In this document: positions 1-7,078 of the stretch, in pieces | Layout: every line of letters begins with the position of its first letter | Position numbering within the stretch: position 1 is the first letter of the stretch | Origin: Akkermansiaceae bacterium UBA4589 | GTDB lineage: Bacteria; Verrucomicrobiota; Verrucomicrobiia; Verrucomicrobiales; Akkermansiaceae | Assembly: GCA_002387565.1 (NCBI GenBank) | Contig: DGJT01000062.1 | Location: 1-24,334 of the forward strand | Length of the DNA stretch: 24,334 bases | Direction of reading: 5' to 3' | Program-made: the position numbers and the translations under genes | Notes under the pieces: generated by a model | What the model saw: the letters and a program-made list of their open reading frames with translations, nothing else | The model's database searches: none | What the model was told of the DNA's origin: nothing

Positions 1-187
1 TAGGAAACCTAATGAAAAAGCAAAACATAGCAAACCTGGCCCTTGGTTGACATTACCAGCCACAGTTAACCAAGAAGCTAAGACAGTTCAAGTTCAATTG
101 CCTGAGAAAGCTCAGATCTATTACGTGAATTTAAAAGATGAACGTGGGCATATTATTTCATCAGTGGTAGTTGATTTAAACCCTTAA
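1..187 (+). CDS. C-terminal end of an unidentified protein, possibly PqaA-like (PhoPQ-activated) hydrolase
   Basis: The frame whose codons begin at position 2 is open from the window edge to TAA at 185-187 and gives the last 61 residues of a gene that starts upstream. The end reads YVNLKDERGHIISSVVVDL, preceded by a short beta-rich stretch. A tail with an aromatic-x-N-x-x-D-E-R-G pattern followed by a serine pair is what I remember from PhoPQ-activated pathogenicity-related (PqaA-type alpha/beta hydrolase) proteins, which are common beside sulfatases in PVC bacteria. It could equally be the C-terminal beta domain of another esterase. No catalytic residues lie in the visible part. It ends 16 bases before the sulfatase and is probably cotranscribed with it. 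The reading frame is clear, the identity weak. Confidence 0.5.
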   Translation, partial: RKPNEKAKHSKPGPWLTLPATVNQEAKTVQVQLPEKAQIYYVNLKDERGHIISSVVVDLNP

Positions 188-203
188 AATCACAGTATTT
201 TCT

Positions 204-1712
204 ATGAACATCACTTACTATCAACTCAAACAGTTATCCTTATATTTTATAGTAAGTATTTTATCTATCTCTGCTTTGCAGGCAGAAAAAGAAAAGCCCT
301 TACCTAATGTATTAATCCTCTATGCGGATGATATGGGTTATGGAGATTTAGGGGTGCAAAATCCAGAGTCAAAAATCCCTACACCACATTTAGACCAATT
401 GGCAAAAGAGGGAATGAGGTTTACAGACGGGCATTCGTCTTCGGGTATTTGCACACCAAGTCGTTATGCTCTGCTAACTGGGCGTTATCATTGGCGAGAA
501 TTTCATGGCATTGTAAAAGCTTTTGGTGAGAGTGTATTTACACCTGAATTAGTTACCTTACCAGAAATGTTGCAAAGTCAAGGGTACGCGACTGCATGCA
601 TAGGTAAATGGCATTTAGGTTGGGATTGGAATTCTATTCGCAAATCGAATGCCACTAATAAAGGTTTACATTTTGCGAATTATGATTGGAGCAAGCCAAT
701 TGCAGATGGCCCCTTAGCCCATGGTTTTGATTATTATTTTGGTGATAATGTGATTAATTTCCCTCCTTATGTTTGGATTGAAAATGACAAGGTCGTAGAT
801 GTGCCTGATACACAAATGAGTACTAAGAACTGGAAGCCTTTAAAAGAAGGAGGTTGGGAGTGCCGCCCAGGACCAATGATTACAGGCTGGGATCCTTATG
901 AGGTATTACCTGAAATTACACGTAAGGCAGTGAGTTATATAGAAGGACGCAAAGAGCAAGATCAGCCATTCTTTCTTTATTTCTCTTTCCCATCACCACA
1001 TGCACCTATTGTTCCGGCAGAAGAATTTGAAGGCAAGTCAGACGCAGGACCTTATGGAGATTTTGTGTATCAAACCGACTGGAGTTGTGGTCAAATCTTG
1101 CAAGCTTTGGAGGACAATGGTTTAGCCGATAATACGATAGTTATTTTTACGGCTGATAATGGGGCAGAACACTTTGCTTATCCACGTGCAAAAAAGTATG
1201 GACATTGGTCATCAAAGCCATTTAGAGGTTTAAAAAGAGATATTTATGAAGGAGGACATCACGTGCCATTTTTGGTTAAATGGCCAGCACAGGTAGAGGC
1301 TAACTCTGTATCTGATGCTCTTGTCTCACAAATAGATATCATGGGAACTATTGCCGCTGCTGTAGGGATTGAAGTGCCAGAAAAAGCAGCCTTTGACTCT
1401 TACAACTTTTTACCTGTATTGACAGGTGAGAAAGTTAAGGCCCGCGAGAGCATGGTGCACAATACATTTGAAGAGGCTTATGCTATGCGACAGGGCGATT
1501 GGGTGCTCATCAATGCTACAACAGGTAATCACAATGGAGGTAGAGCGAAACAGTTTGAGGTAGATAATGGCTATACAAAGCAAGCAAATACTCCAGTACA
1601 ACTATATAATTTAGCAAAAGATCCAGCTCAAAAAGTAAATTTAGCAGAAATACACCCAGAAAAGGTCGAAGAGTTACAATCTCTTTTAGCTCAGATAAGA
1701 TTTCAGTTATAA
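204..1712 (+). CDS. Secreted formylglycine-dependent sulfatase (arylsulfatase family)
   Basis: A 502-residue sulfatase that would hydrolyse a sulfate ester, probably on a polysaccharide, outside the cytoplasm. Residues 1-27 form a signal peptide with hydrophobic core FIVSILSIS and likely cleavage after LQA. The metal-binding pair is Asp42-Asp43 in YADDMGYGDLG. The signature CTPSR (Cys83-Arg87, followed by LLTGRY) is the formylglycine site, so a maturation enzyme (FGE or anaerobic sulfatase maturase) encoded elsewhere is needed. Further sulfatase motifs are GKWHLG, PHAP and TADNGAEH. Length is normal for family S1. No Shine-Dalgarno is seen before the ATG. Its TAA shares the A of the next gene's ATG (TAATG), pointing to translational coupling with the GHL15-like protein. 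The exact sulfated sugar cannot be read from the sequence. Confidence 0.93.
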   Translation: MNITYYQLKQLSLYFIVSILSISALQAEKEKPLPNVLILYADDMGYGDLGVQNPESKIPTPHLDQLAKEGMRFTDGHSSSGICTPSRYALLTGRYHWREFHGIVKAFGESVFTPELVTLPEMLQSQGYATACIGKWHLGWDWNSIRKSNATNKGLHFANYDWSKPIADGPLAHGFDYYFGDNVINFPPYVWIENDKVVDVPDTQMSTKNWKPLKEGGWECRPGPMITGWDPYEVLPEITRKAVSYIEGRKEQDQPFFLYFSFPSPHAPIVPAEEFEGKSDAGPYGDFVYQTDWSCGQILQALEDNGLADNTIVIFTADNGAEHFAYPRAKKYGHWSSKPFRGLKRDIYEGGHHVPFLVKWPAQVEANSVSDALVSQIDIMGTIAAAVGIEVPEKAAFDSYNFLPVLTGEKVKARESMVHNTFEEAYAMRQGDWVLINATTGNHNGGRAKQFEVDNGYTKQANTPVQLYNLAKDPAQKVNLAEIHPEKVEELQSLLAQIRFQL

Positions 1713-2929
1713 TGAATTTGTTATATTGTCGCTTAGCACTATTATTAACACTCTGTTTCTATTTACAGGTTTATGCTAAACAAGTTACAGGCTTTCAGGT
1801 TTTTGAGAATAGTGATGGAAGTGATTTTGAGGCAAAGTCGTTTTATCCAAAATTTAGTTGGGATGTTGTGCCTCAATATTTTATGTTTGGCACTCATGAT
1901 AGATTGTTAAAAGAAAAAGAGGTTCAATCTATTGCTCAAAGAACTGATTTTTTATGTATTGAAAAAGCTCATGGTATAAAGGAGTTAGGAGCAGCCGAGT
2001 TGGGGGCTAAGCATGAGGTGGCTGCCTTTAAAAAAATCAAACCAGATATGAAGGTTTTGTTCTATTTTAATTCGGCGTATGCCTGGCCGTTCACCACTTA
2101 TAATAAAGCATTTAAAGCTAGCAAAATTAATAAATATCCAGAGCTTAAAAGCTTTTTATTAAGAAACTCTAAGACAGGAAAGTTAGAAGACCGTCGAGGA
2201 GTTTATTTTTTTGATGTGCTGAACCCTAATTTTCGTGAGTGGTGGGTAGAGACAGTTGCTAAAGGAGTCCAAGAGACAGGTAGTGACGGAGCTTTTATCG
2301 ATCAGATGCATGGATTTGTAATGAACCGCCCAGAAAAAAGGGAAGAGATTGAAACTGCCATGGGTAAGATGATGGCTTCTTTGAAAGAAAAGTTAGGTCC
2401 AGATAAAATATTGCTAGGTAATAATGCTCAACAAGATATAGCTAAAACTTCTTTTTCTTCGGTTGATGCTACCATGTTTGAGCATTATAATTACGAATTG
2501 TTAAGCAAAGAAAGTTTACTTGATGATTGGCAGCAAATGTTACGTATCGCTAAAGCAGGAAAAATATCTGTATTTCGCATAGGTGTAGAGTATGAGCCTT
2601 ATGAAATCAAAAAAAATTGGTTTTTGAGCAAGTTTAGCTCTAAAGAAAAACAACTAGCTAATTTAGCTAAGCAAATGCTAGAGTACCATTTAGCCTGCTA
2701 TTTAATTGGAGCTCAACCCTACTCTTATTTTCAATATGGTTGGGGATGGAAGCTTTCATCAGGTTCCCTATATGATTACCCAGAGATGCACAAACCATTA
2801 GGAGCACCTAAAGGTCCTTATATAAGACTGTCCGAGAACGGGTGGCAGTTTACTCGAGAATTTGAGCATGTGAGTGTATGGGTCGACACAGACAAACGTG
2901 AAGGAAAAATTACTTGGAGAAAACCATAG
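1712..2929 (+). CDS. Secreted putative glycoside hydrolase, GHL15-like TIM barrel
   Basis: A 405-residue protein with a signal peptide (core LALLLTLCFYLQVYA, residues 8-22). It resembles the hypothetical glycosyl hydrolase family 15 (GHL15) type: an early segment with WDVVPQYFMFG, then KVLFYFNSAYAWPF (114-127) as a barrel strand, FFDVLNPNFREWW (166-178) and DGAFIDQMHG (192-201). Asp197 in that last strand and Glu257 in MFEHYNYE are reasonable candidate carboxylates, but this is inference by analogy with other TIM-barrel glycosidases. The C-terminal part is rich in aromatic residues. It overlaps the sulfatase stop by one base, so the two proteins are probably made together and act on the same external sulfated glycan. 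The family has no firmly established substrate that I can name. Confidence 0.65.
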   Translation: MNLLYCRLALLLTLCFYLQVYAKQVTGFQVFENSDGSDFEAKSFYPKFSWDVVPQYFMFGTHDRLLKEKEVQSIAQRTDFLCIEKAHGIKELGAAELGAKHEVAAFKKIKPDMKVLFYFNSAYAWPFTTYNKAFKASKINKYPELKSFLLRNSKTGKLEDRRGVYFFDVLNPNFREWWVETVAKGVQETGSDGAFIDQMHGFVMNRPEKREEIETAMGKMMASLKEKLGPDKILLGNNAQQDIAKTSFSSVDATMFEHYNYELLSKESLLDDWQQMLRIAKAGKISVFRIGVEYEPYEIKKNWFLSKFSSKEKQLANLAKQMLEYHLACYLIGAQPYSYFQYGWGWKLSSGSLYDYPEMHKPLGAPKGPYIRLSENGWQFTREFEHVSVWVDTDKREGKITWRKP

Positions 2930-3260
2930 AAGTTATGTTTAGAACTAAGCACGCATAGTATTTGATTTTAATGTGGATGCTTAGTGGAATCGTGCAGTTT
3001 TTGCTGATGAATTTAATGAATATTAATTATTAAACTACTCTATTTCATAGATAGAAGAAGAGCAACAGTAAGTAGAAATAGAACTAAGTAAGCTATCAAA
3101 CCTGAGATTCCTTCACGGTATGGGTTCTGGAAGTTTTTGCTCAAAAACGTTTAAAATAAGCTGAAATTGAGTTGCTAGATAGCCATTGCTTTTCGCTTGT
3201 ATAATTATGGGTCTTTCATAGAATGGGTTCAATACTCGCATCCTATTTAATTCATAAAAA
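2930..3260. other. Intergenic gap between GHL15-like gene and esterase
   Basis: 331 bases with no plus-strand gene. Overlapping complementary arms occur just after the GHL15 stop: CTAAGC at 2945-2950 with GCTTAG at 2979-2984, and GCACG at 2949-2953 with CGTGC at 2991-2995. These could form alternative hairpins. Another small inverted repeat (GTTTTTG at 3133-3139, CAAAAAC at 3142-3148) lies further on. The minus strand holds a short hydrophobic reading frame listed separately. TATAAT occurs at about 3200 but with no convincing -35 box. No Shine-Dalgarno precedes the esterase ATG. Confidence 0.5.
3040..3144 (-). CDS. Candidate small single-helix membrane peptide (34 residues)
   Basis: A minus-strand reading frame from TTG (3144-3142) to TAG (3042-3040) would encode 34 residues. 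It begins MSKNFQNPYREG if the TTG is read as Met, followed by an uninterrupted hydrophobic run of about 21 residues (ISGLIAYLVLFLLTVALLLS) and a final Lys. The layout, a short polar and charged N-terminus followed by one transmembrane helix, is typical of small membrane proteins. A stop lies just upstream, so it cannot be the end of a longer gene in this frame. Against it: no ATG, no Shine-Dalgarno (though most genes here also lack one), small size, and no recognised homologue. It may be chance. Confidence 0.25.
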   Translation of the reverse strand: MSKNFQNPYREGISGLIAYLVLFLLTVALLLSMK

Positions 3261-4190
3261 ATGATAAACATATTAAAAATAGCAATAGCTTTAATAATTT
3301 TGGGGCAACTGTATGCCCAAGCAGAGGAGAAAAAAGAGACTTACTCTTGGACTTTGGGTTATACCCCAGATGAATCAATTATATTTAGTGAGCCAGTTAA
3401 AGGAAAGCCTTTGAAATTAGATTGCTTTTTCCCTGAAAACCATCTGCAAGGAGAGGCTAAGCCTTGTATTATCCTATTCTTTGGGGGAGGTTGGACAGGA
3501 GGTTCTACAGAGCAGTTTTATGGGTTTAGTAAATATTTTGCATCAAGGGGCATAGTGGCTATAGCTGCTGAGTATCGCACACAGAAAAGTCATAAAGCGA
3601 CGCCAAAAAATTGCGTAGAAGACGGTAGAGAGGCTATACGTTATGTCCGTGCTAACGCAAAGGAGTTAGGAATTGATCCTGATAAAATTATTGTAGGAGG
3701 AGGTTCTGCAGGAGGTCATGTGGCTGCCGCTTGCGCTATGTGTCCTAAGATAGATGCTAACCCACAAAGTCCTATATCTAGTATTCCTAATGCATTAATG
3801 TTATTTAATCCTGTCTATAATAATGGAGAGGAGGGTTATGGGTACAGCCGCGTGAAAGAGTACTGGCAAGATATATCTCCGTACCACAATATAGTTGCAG
3901 GCTTGCCTCCAACTATTATATTTTTTGGTGATAACGATAAGTATGTTTCAGTTGCTGTGATTAATGCTTTTCAGAAAAAAATGGAAGAGCAAGGTAATAA
4001 GTCAGAAACTTATATATATCTAGATCAAGCCCATGGTTTTTTTCACATTTCAAAAGGTGGCAGGAAAATGTTTGAAGATGTGCTGACAAAAGCTGATGCA
4101 TTTTTGGTAAAAAACAATTACCTAACAGGTGATGACCATGTCCTAGAATGGACGGCAGCTGCTATTGAAAACTTCAAGGCGCAGAAGTAA
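3261..4190 (+). CDS. Secreted alpha/beta hydrolase, esterase/lipase of the acetylxylan/feruloyl esterase-like group
   Basis: A 309-residue protein with a signal peptide (core ILKIAIALIILGQL, likely cleavage near AQA, residues 19-21). It has the hormone-sensitive-lipase/BD-FAE pattern: oxyanion loop FFGGGWTGG (73-81), nucleophile elbow GGGSAGG with Ser149, acid in FFGDNDKYV (Asp224 or Asp226), and His258 in QAHGFF. Family knowledge suggests removal of acetyl or other acyl groups from polysaccharide or oligosaccharide. Position downstream of the sulfatase and GHL15-like genes, after a 331-base gap, fits a de-esterifying role in the same pathway, but it may have its own promoter. The ATG at 3261 gives a proper signal peptide, which supports this start. 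Confidence 0.85.
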   Translation: MINILKIAIALIILGQLYAQAEEKKETYSWTLGYTPDESIIFSEPVKGKPLKLDCFFPENHLQGEAKPCIILFFGGGWTGGSTEQFYGFSKYFASRGIVAIAAEYRTQKSHKATPKNCVEDGREAIRYVRANAKELGIDPDKIIVGGGSAGGHVAAACAMCPKIDANPQSPISSIPNALMLFNPVYNNGEEGYGYSRVKEYWQDISPYHNIVAGLPPTIIFFGDNDKYVSVAVINAFQKKMEEQGNKSETYIYLDQAHGFFHISKGGRKMFEDVLTKADAFLVKNNYLTGDDHVLEWTAAAIENFKAQK

Positions 4191-4270
4191 TTTCACCTTG
4201 CGTCAAATATAGCTGATATCTTTTAAATTAGCTTGCATTGTAGAGAGCTTTTTTGAAGAGTAGTTGCATC

Positions 4271-6313
4271 ATGATGTTTTATGTGAGCAATGAAGAAAAC
4301 AACCTAGATACTTGGGGGGATAAAGAGTCATTAGCTCATTTAGTCAAAGAAGTCTCAGATCTACTTTCTGATTCTGGCTCACTATCCGCATCTAAAGATT
4401 TTGAGTTTCGCCCCCAGCAACAAGAAATGGCAAAAGCCATTACTGAGCAGCTCATCGCAGGCGAATCTTTGCTGGTAGAGGCAGGCACGGGTGTAGGTAA
4501 ATCATTAGCCTACTTATTACCTGCTATTACCTATGCCAAAGAAACAGGTCGTAAATGCTTGATTTCGACACACACCATTAATTTACAAGAGCAGTTGATG
4601 TCTAAGGATATCGTACTTGCGCAAAAAATCCTCAAGGCTGACGACCTCAATGTCGCTTTGCTCAAAGGTAGGCAGAATTATCTCTGCCCTCAGCGTTTGG
4701 CTAAAATTTACCAACAAGGCTCAGATTTATTCAGTAAGGCAGAAGCCCGAGCCGAAGTAGAGCGTATTTGGGAATGGGCAGAACATACGAAAACAGGTAC
4801 ACGCTCAGAACTTGATTTTTCTCCTTCATGGCAGTTGTGGCAACAAATTTGTAGTGAGCCAGGTGTTTGTACAGCTCAGACCTGTGGTAAGCATAGCCAT
4901 TGTTTCTATCAAGAGGCCAAGAAGCAAGTGTTGCAAGCGGATGTAGTAATCCTCAATCATGCTTTACTTTTTAGTTTGATGGCTGAGCTAGATGTAGATG
5001 CACCACAAGAAGGGTTCCTCTCGCCTAACGACTTTCTAATTATTGATGAGGCTCACACCATTGAACAAGTGGCGTCCAATCACTTGGGTATACGCGTTTC
5101 ACAAGGAGCGATTAAATATCAGCTTCAGCGTTTGGTGCAAGGCAAGAGTAAGAAAGGCTTGCTCAAGACCTGTGAGGCATCATCAAACGCGTTTAATTTA
5201 GTTGATGAGTTAGAAAAAGATATCGATGCTTTCTTTGAGAGCGTTAAGGAAAAATTACCTAAAAATGCCAACAGCTTTCAGCGTGAATTTAGAATTGAAG
5301 AAGTTAACTGGGTGCCTGATATTTTGAGCAACAACCTCAATGCTCTTGTGGTAGAGCTTGATAAGATTCAACGACCACTTAACGCTAAAGAGCATCCATG
5401 GAAATTAGAAGTGCTAGAACTAGCACGCAAAATACAATCCATGGCAAACAATATAGAGTCGTTTCTTGAGCAAGACCGTATTAATTGGGTCTATTGGATT
5501 AACCCAGGCTCAGGAGAGGCGGCCAGTTTGTCGCTAGAGGCAGCGCCTATTGATATGAGTCCTATTTTGGGGCAGTTGCTTTTTGGTGAGGATAAAACTT
5601 CTATTTTAACTAGCGCCACATTGAGTACGGAACCTGATAATCTCAACTACTTTGCTCAGCGCGTAGGTGCATATGAGGTGAAGCAGCTTAAAGTGGGCAG
5701 CCCTTTTGATTATGAATCCAATATGCAGGTCAAAGTGATCCAATCAATGCCAGAACGCAACGATAGAGAGCATTTTGAAAAAATGGTGTACTGGATCAAA
5801 GAGGCTTTAGATTGGACGCAAGGCAAGACTCTTGTGCTATTTACCAGTTATGCGATGATGAATAAGGTGCAAAAAGAATTAGAGCCCTATTGTAAGAAGA
5901 AGGGGTGGGCTCTGCTGCATCAAGACTATCATGCTAATCGCAGACAATTACTTGAGGACTTTAAATCTGATACGAACAGTGTTTTGTTGGGTACAGATAG
6001 TTTTTGGACGGGAGTTGATGTGCCTGGAGAGGCCTTAAGTCAGGTGATTATTACTCAGCTACCTTTCACTCCTCCTAGTCACCCAATTACAGAGGCTAAG
6101 CTGCAAGCTATGGAGGCTAATGGCAAAAATCCATTTATGCATTATTCGGTGCCTGAGGCCGTGCTTAAATTCAGCCAAGGGATTGGTAGGCTCATCAGAG
6201 CTAAGAGCGATAAGGGTATTGTTACGGTTTTAGATAGCCGAGTGGTGACTAAGCGTTATGGCAGTTTTTTTCTTAAGGCCATGCACACGACTAACATTGA
6301 TAAAATTACGTAA
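4271..6313 (+). CDS. dinG: DinG-type Fe-S ATP-dependent DNA helicase (XPD/Rad3-like, SF2)
   Basis: An ATP-dependent 5'-3' DNA helicase of the DinG/XPD group, about 680 residues, thought to resolve damaged or structured DNA. Counting from ATG 4271: Walker A AGTGVGKS (71-78), DEAH box 259-262 in IIDEAHTIEQ, SATL motif in LTSATLST, and motif VI QGIGRLIR near the C-terminus. Cys139, Cys200, Cys205 and Cys211 match the DinG/XPD iron-sulfur ligands; the last three have the 5- and 6-residue spacing known from E. coli DinG. Cys194 is extra. No N-terminal exonuclease domain is present. The frame extends upstream to a TTG at 4253, but ATG 4271 or the adjacent ATG 4274 is the more natural start. It stands 80 bases after the esterase gene and is probably a separate unit. 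Confidence 0.92.
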   Translation: MMFYVSNEENNLDTWGDKESLAHLVKEVSDLLSDSGSLSASKDFEFRPQQQEMAKAITEQLIAGESLLVEAGTGVGKSLAYLLPAITYAKETGRKCLISTHTINLQEQLMSKDIVLAQKILKADDLNVALLKGRQNYLCPQRLAKIYQQGSDLFSKAEARAEVERIWEWAEHTKTGTRSELDFSPSWQLWQQICSEPGVCTAQTCGKHSHCFYQEAKKQVLQADVVILNHALLFSLMAELDVDAPQEGFLSPNDFLIIDEAHTIEQVASNHLGIRVSQGAIKYQLQRLVQGKSKKGLLKTCEASSNAFNLVDELEKDIDAFFESVKEKLPKNANSFQREFRIEEVNWVPDILSNNLNALVVELDKIQRPLNAKEHPWKLEVLELARKIQSMANNIESFLEQDRINWVYWINPGSGEAASLSLEAAPIDMSPILGQLLFGEDKTSILTSATLSTEPDNLNYFAQRVGAYEVKQLKVGSPFDYESNMQVKVIQSMPERNDREHFEKMVYWIKEALDWTQGKTLVLFTSYAMMNKVQKELEPYCKKKGWALLHQDYHANRRQLLEDFKSDTNSVLLGTDSFWTGVDVPGEALSQVIITQLPFTPPSHPITEAKLQAMEANGKNPFMHYSVPEAVLKFSQGIGRLIRAKSDKGIVTVLDSRVVTKRYGSFFLKAMHTTNIDKIT

Positions 6314-6405
6314 GAACAGTGATCTGAATGTTTTTTAAAAAAAGTGTAGAAAAATTATAAAAAATACTTGCTTCTTAAGAAAAGATAGATTAGAAACCTC
6401 GTCCC

Positions 6406-6675
6406 ATGGCTAAAAAAAGTTGGATAGCAAGAAATAAGCGCAAAGAAGCAACAGTAGCGAAATATGCTGAGCTTCGTCGTCAGCTTAAAGAAGAGAAAGA
6501 TTATATTGGTTTGAGCATGTTACCACGTGACTCGAGTCCTACACGTTTAGTGAATCGTTGTGCAATTACCGGTCGTAGACACGGTTACTTACGTCGCTTC
6601 AAAATGTCTAGGATTACATTTAGAGAATTAGCTTCATCAGGAATGATTCCTGGCGTGACTAAGTCTAGTTGGTAA
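6406..6675 (+). CDS. rpsN: 30S ribosomal protein S14, zinc-independent type
   Basis: 89 residues, the usual length for the long form of bacterial S14 (uS14), which sits in the head of the small ribosomal subunit. Characteristic segments are MAKKSWIARNKRK, MLPRDSSPTRLVNRCAITGR, RHGYLRRFKMSR and the C-terminal IPGVTKSSW. There is a single Cys and no CxxC pairs, so this is the zinc-free form. It is not within a ribosomal protein operon: dinG lies upstream and an FmdB-like gene downstream. It is followed by two hairpins, the second a good terminator, so it is probably a single-gene transcript. No Shine-Dalgarno is visible before the ATG. Confidence 0.96.
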   Translation: MAKKSWIARNKRKEATVAKYAELRRQLKEEKDYIGLSMLPRDSSPTRLVNRCAITGRRHGYLRRFKMSRITFRELASSGMIPGVTKSSW

Positions 6676-6685
6676 TTTGATAAAC

Positions 6686-6709
6686 TATTTATCACTTAGG
6701 TGATAAATA
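6686..6709 (+). other. Perfect hairpin just after rpsN
   Basis: A 10-base-pair perfect inverted repeat (left arm 6686-6695, core TTTATCAC; loop TTAG at 6696-6699; right arm 6700-6709) starts 11 bases after the rpsN stop. It is AT-rich and not followed by a T run, so it is not by itself a classic terminator. It may stabilise the rpsN mRNA 3' end or act with the next hairpin. Confidence 0.55.
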
Positions 6710-6722
6710 ATAATCTAAACTT

Positions 6723-6757
6723 AAAAATTTTGTGCTTGTTTCAAGTGCAAAATTTTT
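6723..6757 (+). terminator. Strong intrinsic terminator after rpsN
   Basis: A 16-base-pair stem: the left arm at 6723-6738 begins with five A and ends TTGTGCTTG, the loop is TTT (6739-6741), and the right arm at 6742-6757 begins CAAGTGCAAAA and ends in five T. Two pairs are G-U wobbles. The A-run/T-run frame suits termination in either direction. It ends 15 bases before the FmdB-like start codon, so either that gene has a promoter inside this short space or the hairpin is read through and affects its translation. Confidence 0.75.
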
Positions 6758-6772
6758 GCTATTTTGGAACAA

Positions 6773-7033
6773 ATGCCGCTTTACGAATATATTTCCGAAG
6801 AAAGTGACGACGCGAGTCGAAGTTGCCCTGCCTGTAGGCGGGGATTTGAAATTAGAAGGCAAATTGAACAAAGCCCTCTAGAAAAATGCCCACTGTGCAA
6901 ACATCCAGTGAAAAGACTCATTAGTAGAGTCAGTAGTCCTAAAATTGCTAAACCTTTGAATGTAGCTGATGCTAAATCAAAAGGTTTTACCATTCTCGAA
7001 AAGAGAGATGAAGGGGTTTATGAAAAACTCTAA
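6773..7033 (+). CDS. FmdB-family zinc ribbon protein
   Basis: 86 residues from ATG 6773, chosen because FmdB-family proteins begin MPxYEY and this reads MPLYEY; an in-frame TTG three codons earlier is unlikely. Two CxxC knuckles, Cys18-Cys21 (SCPACRRGFE) and Cys39-Cys42 (KCPLCKHPVKRLIS), form the predicted zinc ribbon. Compared with the usual family start, the first knuckle lies later, after an acidic stretch (EESDDAS), and GFEIRRQIEQSPLEKCP follows the family pattern. The family is a putative regulatory group of small cytoplasmic proteins with poorly known function. It sits between the rpsN terminator and a membrane CBS protein, 45 bases from the latter. Confidence 0.85.
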   Translation: MPLYEYISEESDDASRSCPACRRGFEIRRQIEQSPLEKCPLCKHPVKRLISRVSSPKIAKPLNVADAKSKGFTILEKRDEGVYEKL

Positions 7034-7078
7034 TCACCAGTATATATTGAAAGTAAGTTAGCTTTCCTCCCGCATTAA

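Noticed and set aside
1410..1601. Minus-strand 63-codon frame in the first sulfatase
   Set aside because: Antisense to a conserved sulfatase with no support of its own.
4253..4270. TTG start for dinG
   Set aside because: Adds six residues with no family match; ATG at 4271 or 4274 is adjacent and more likely.
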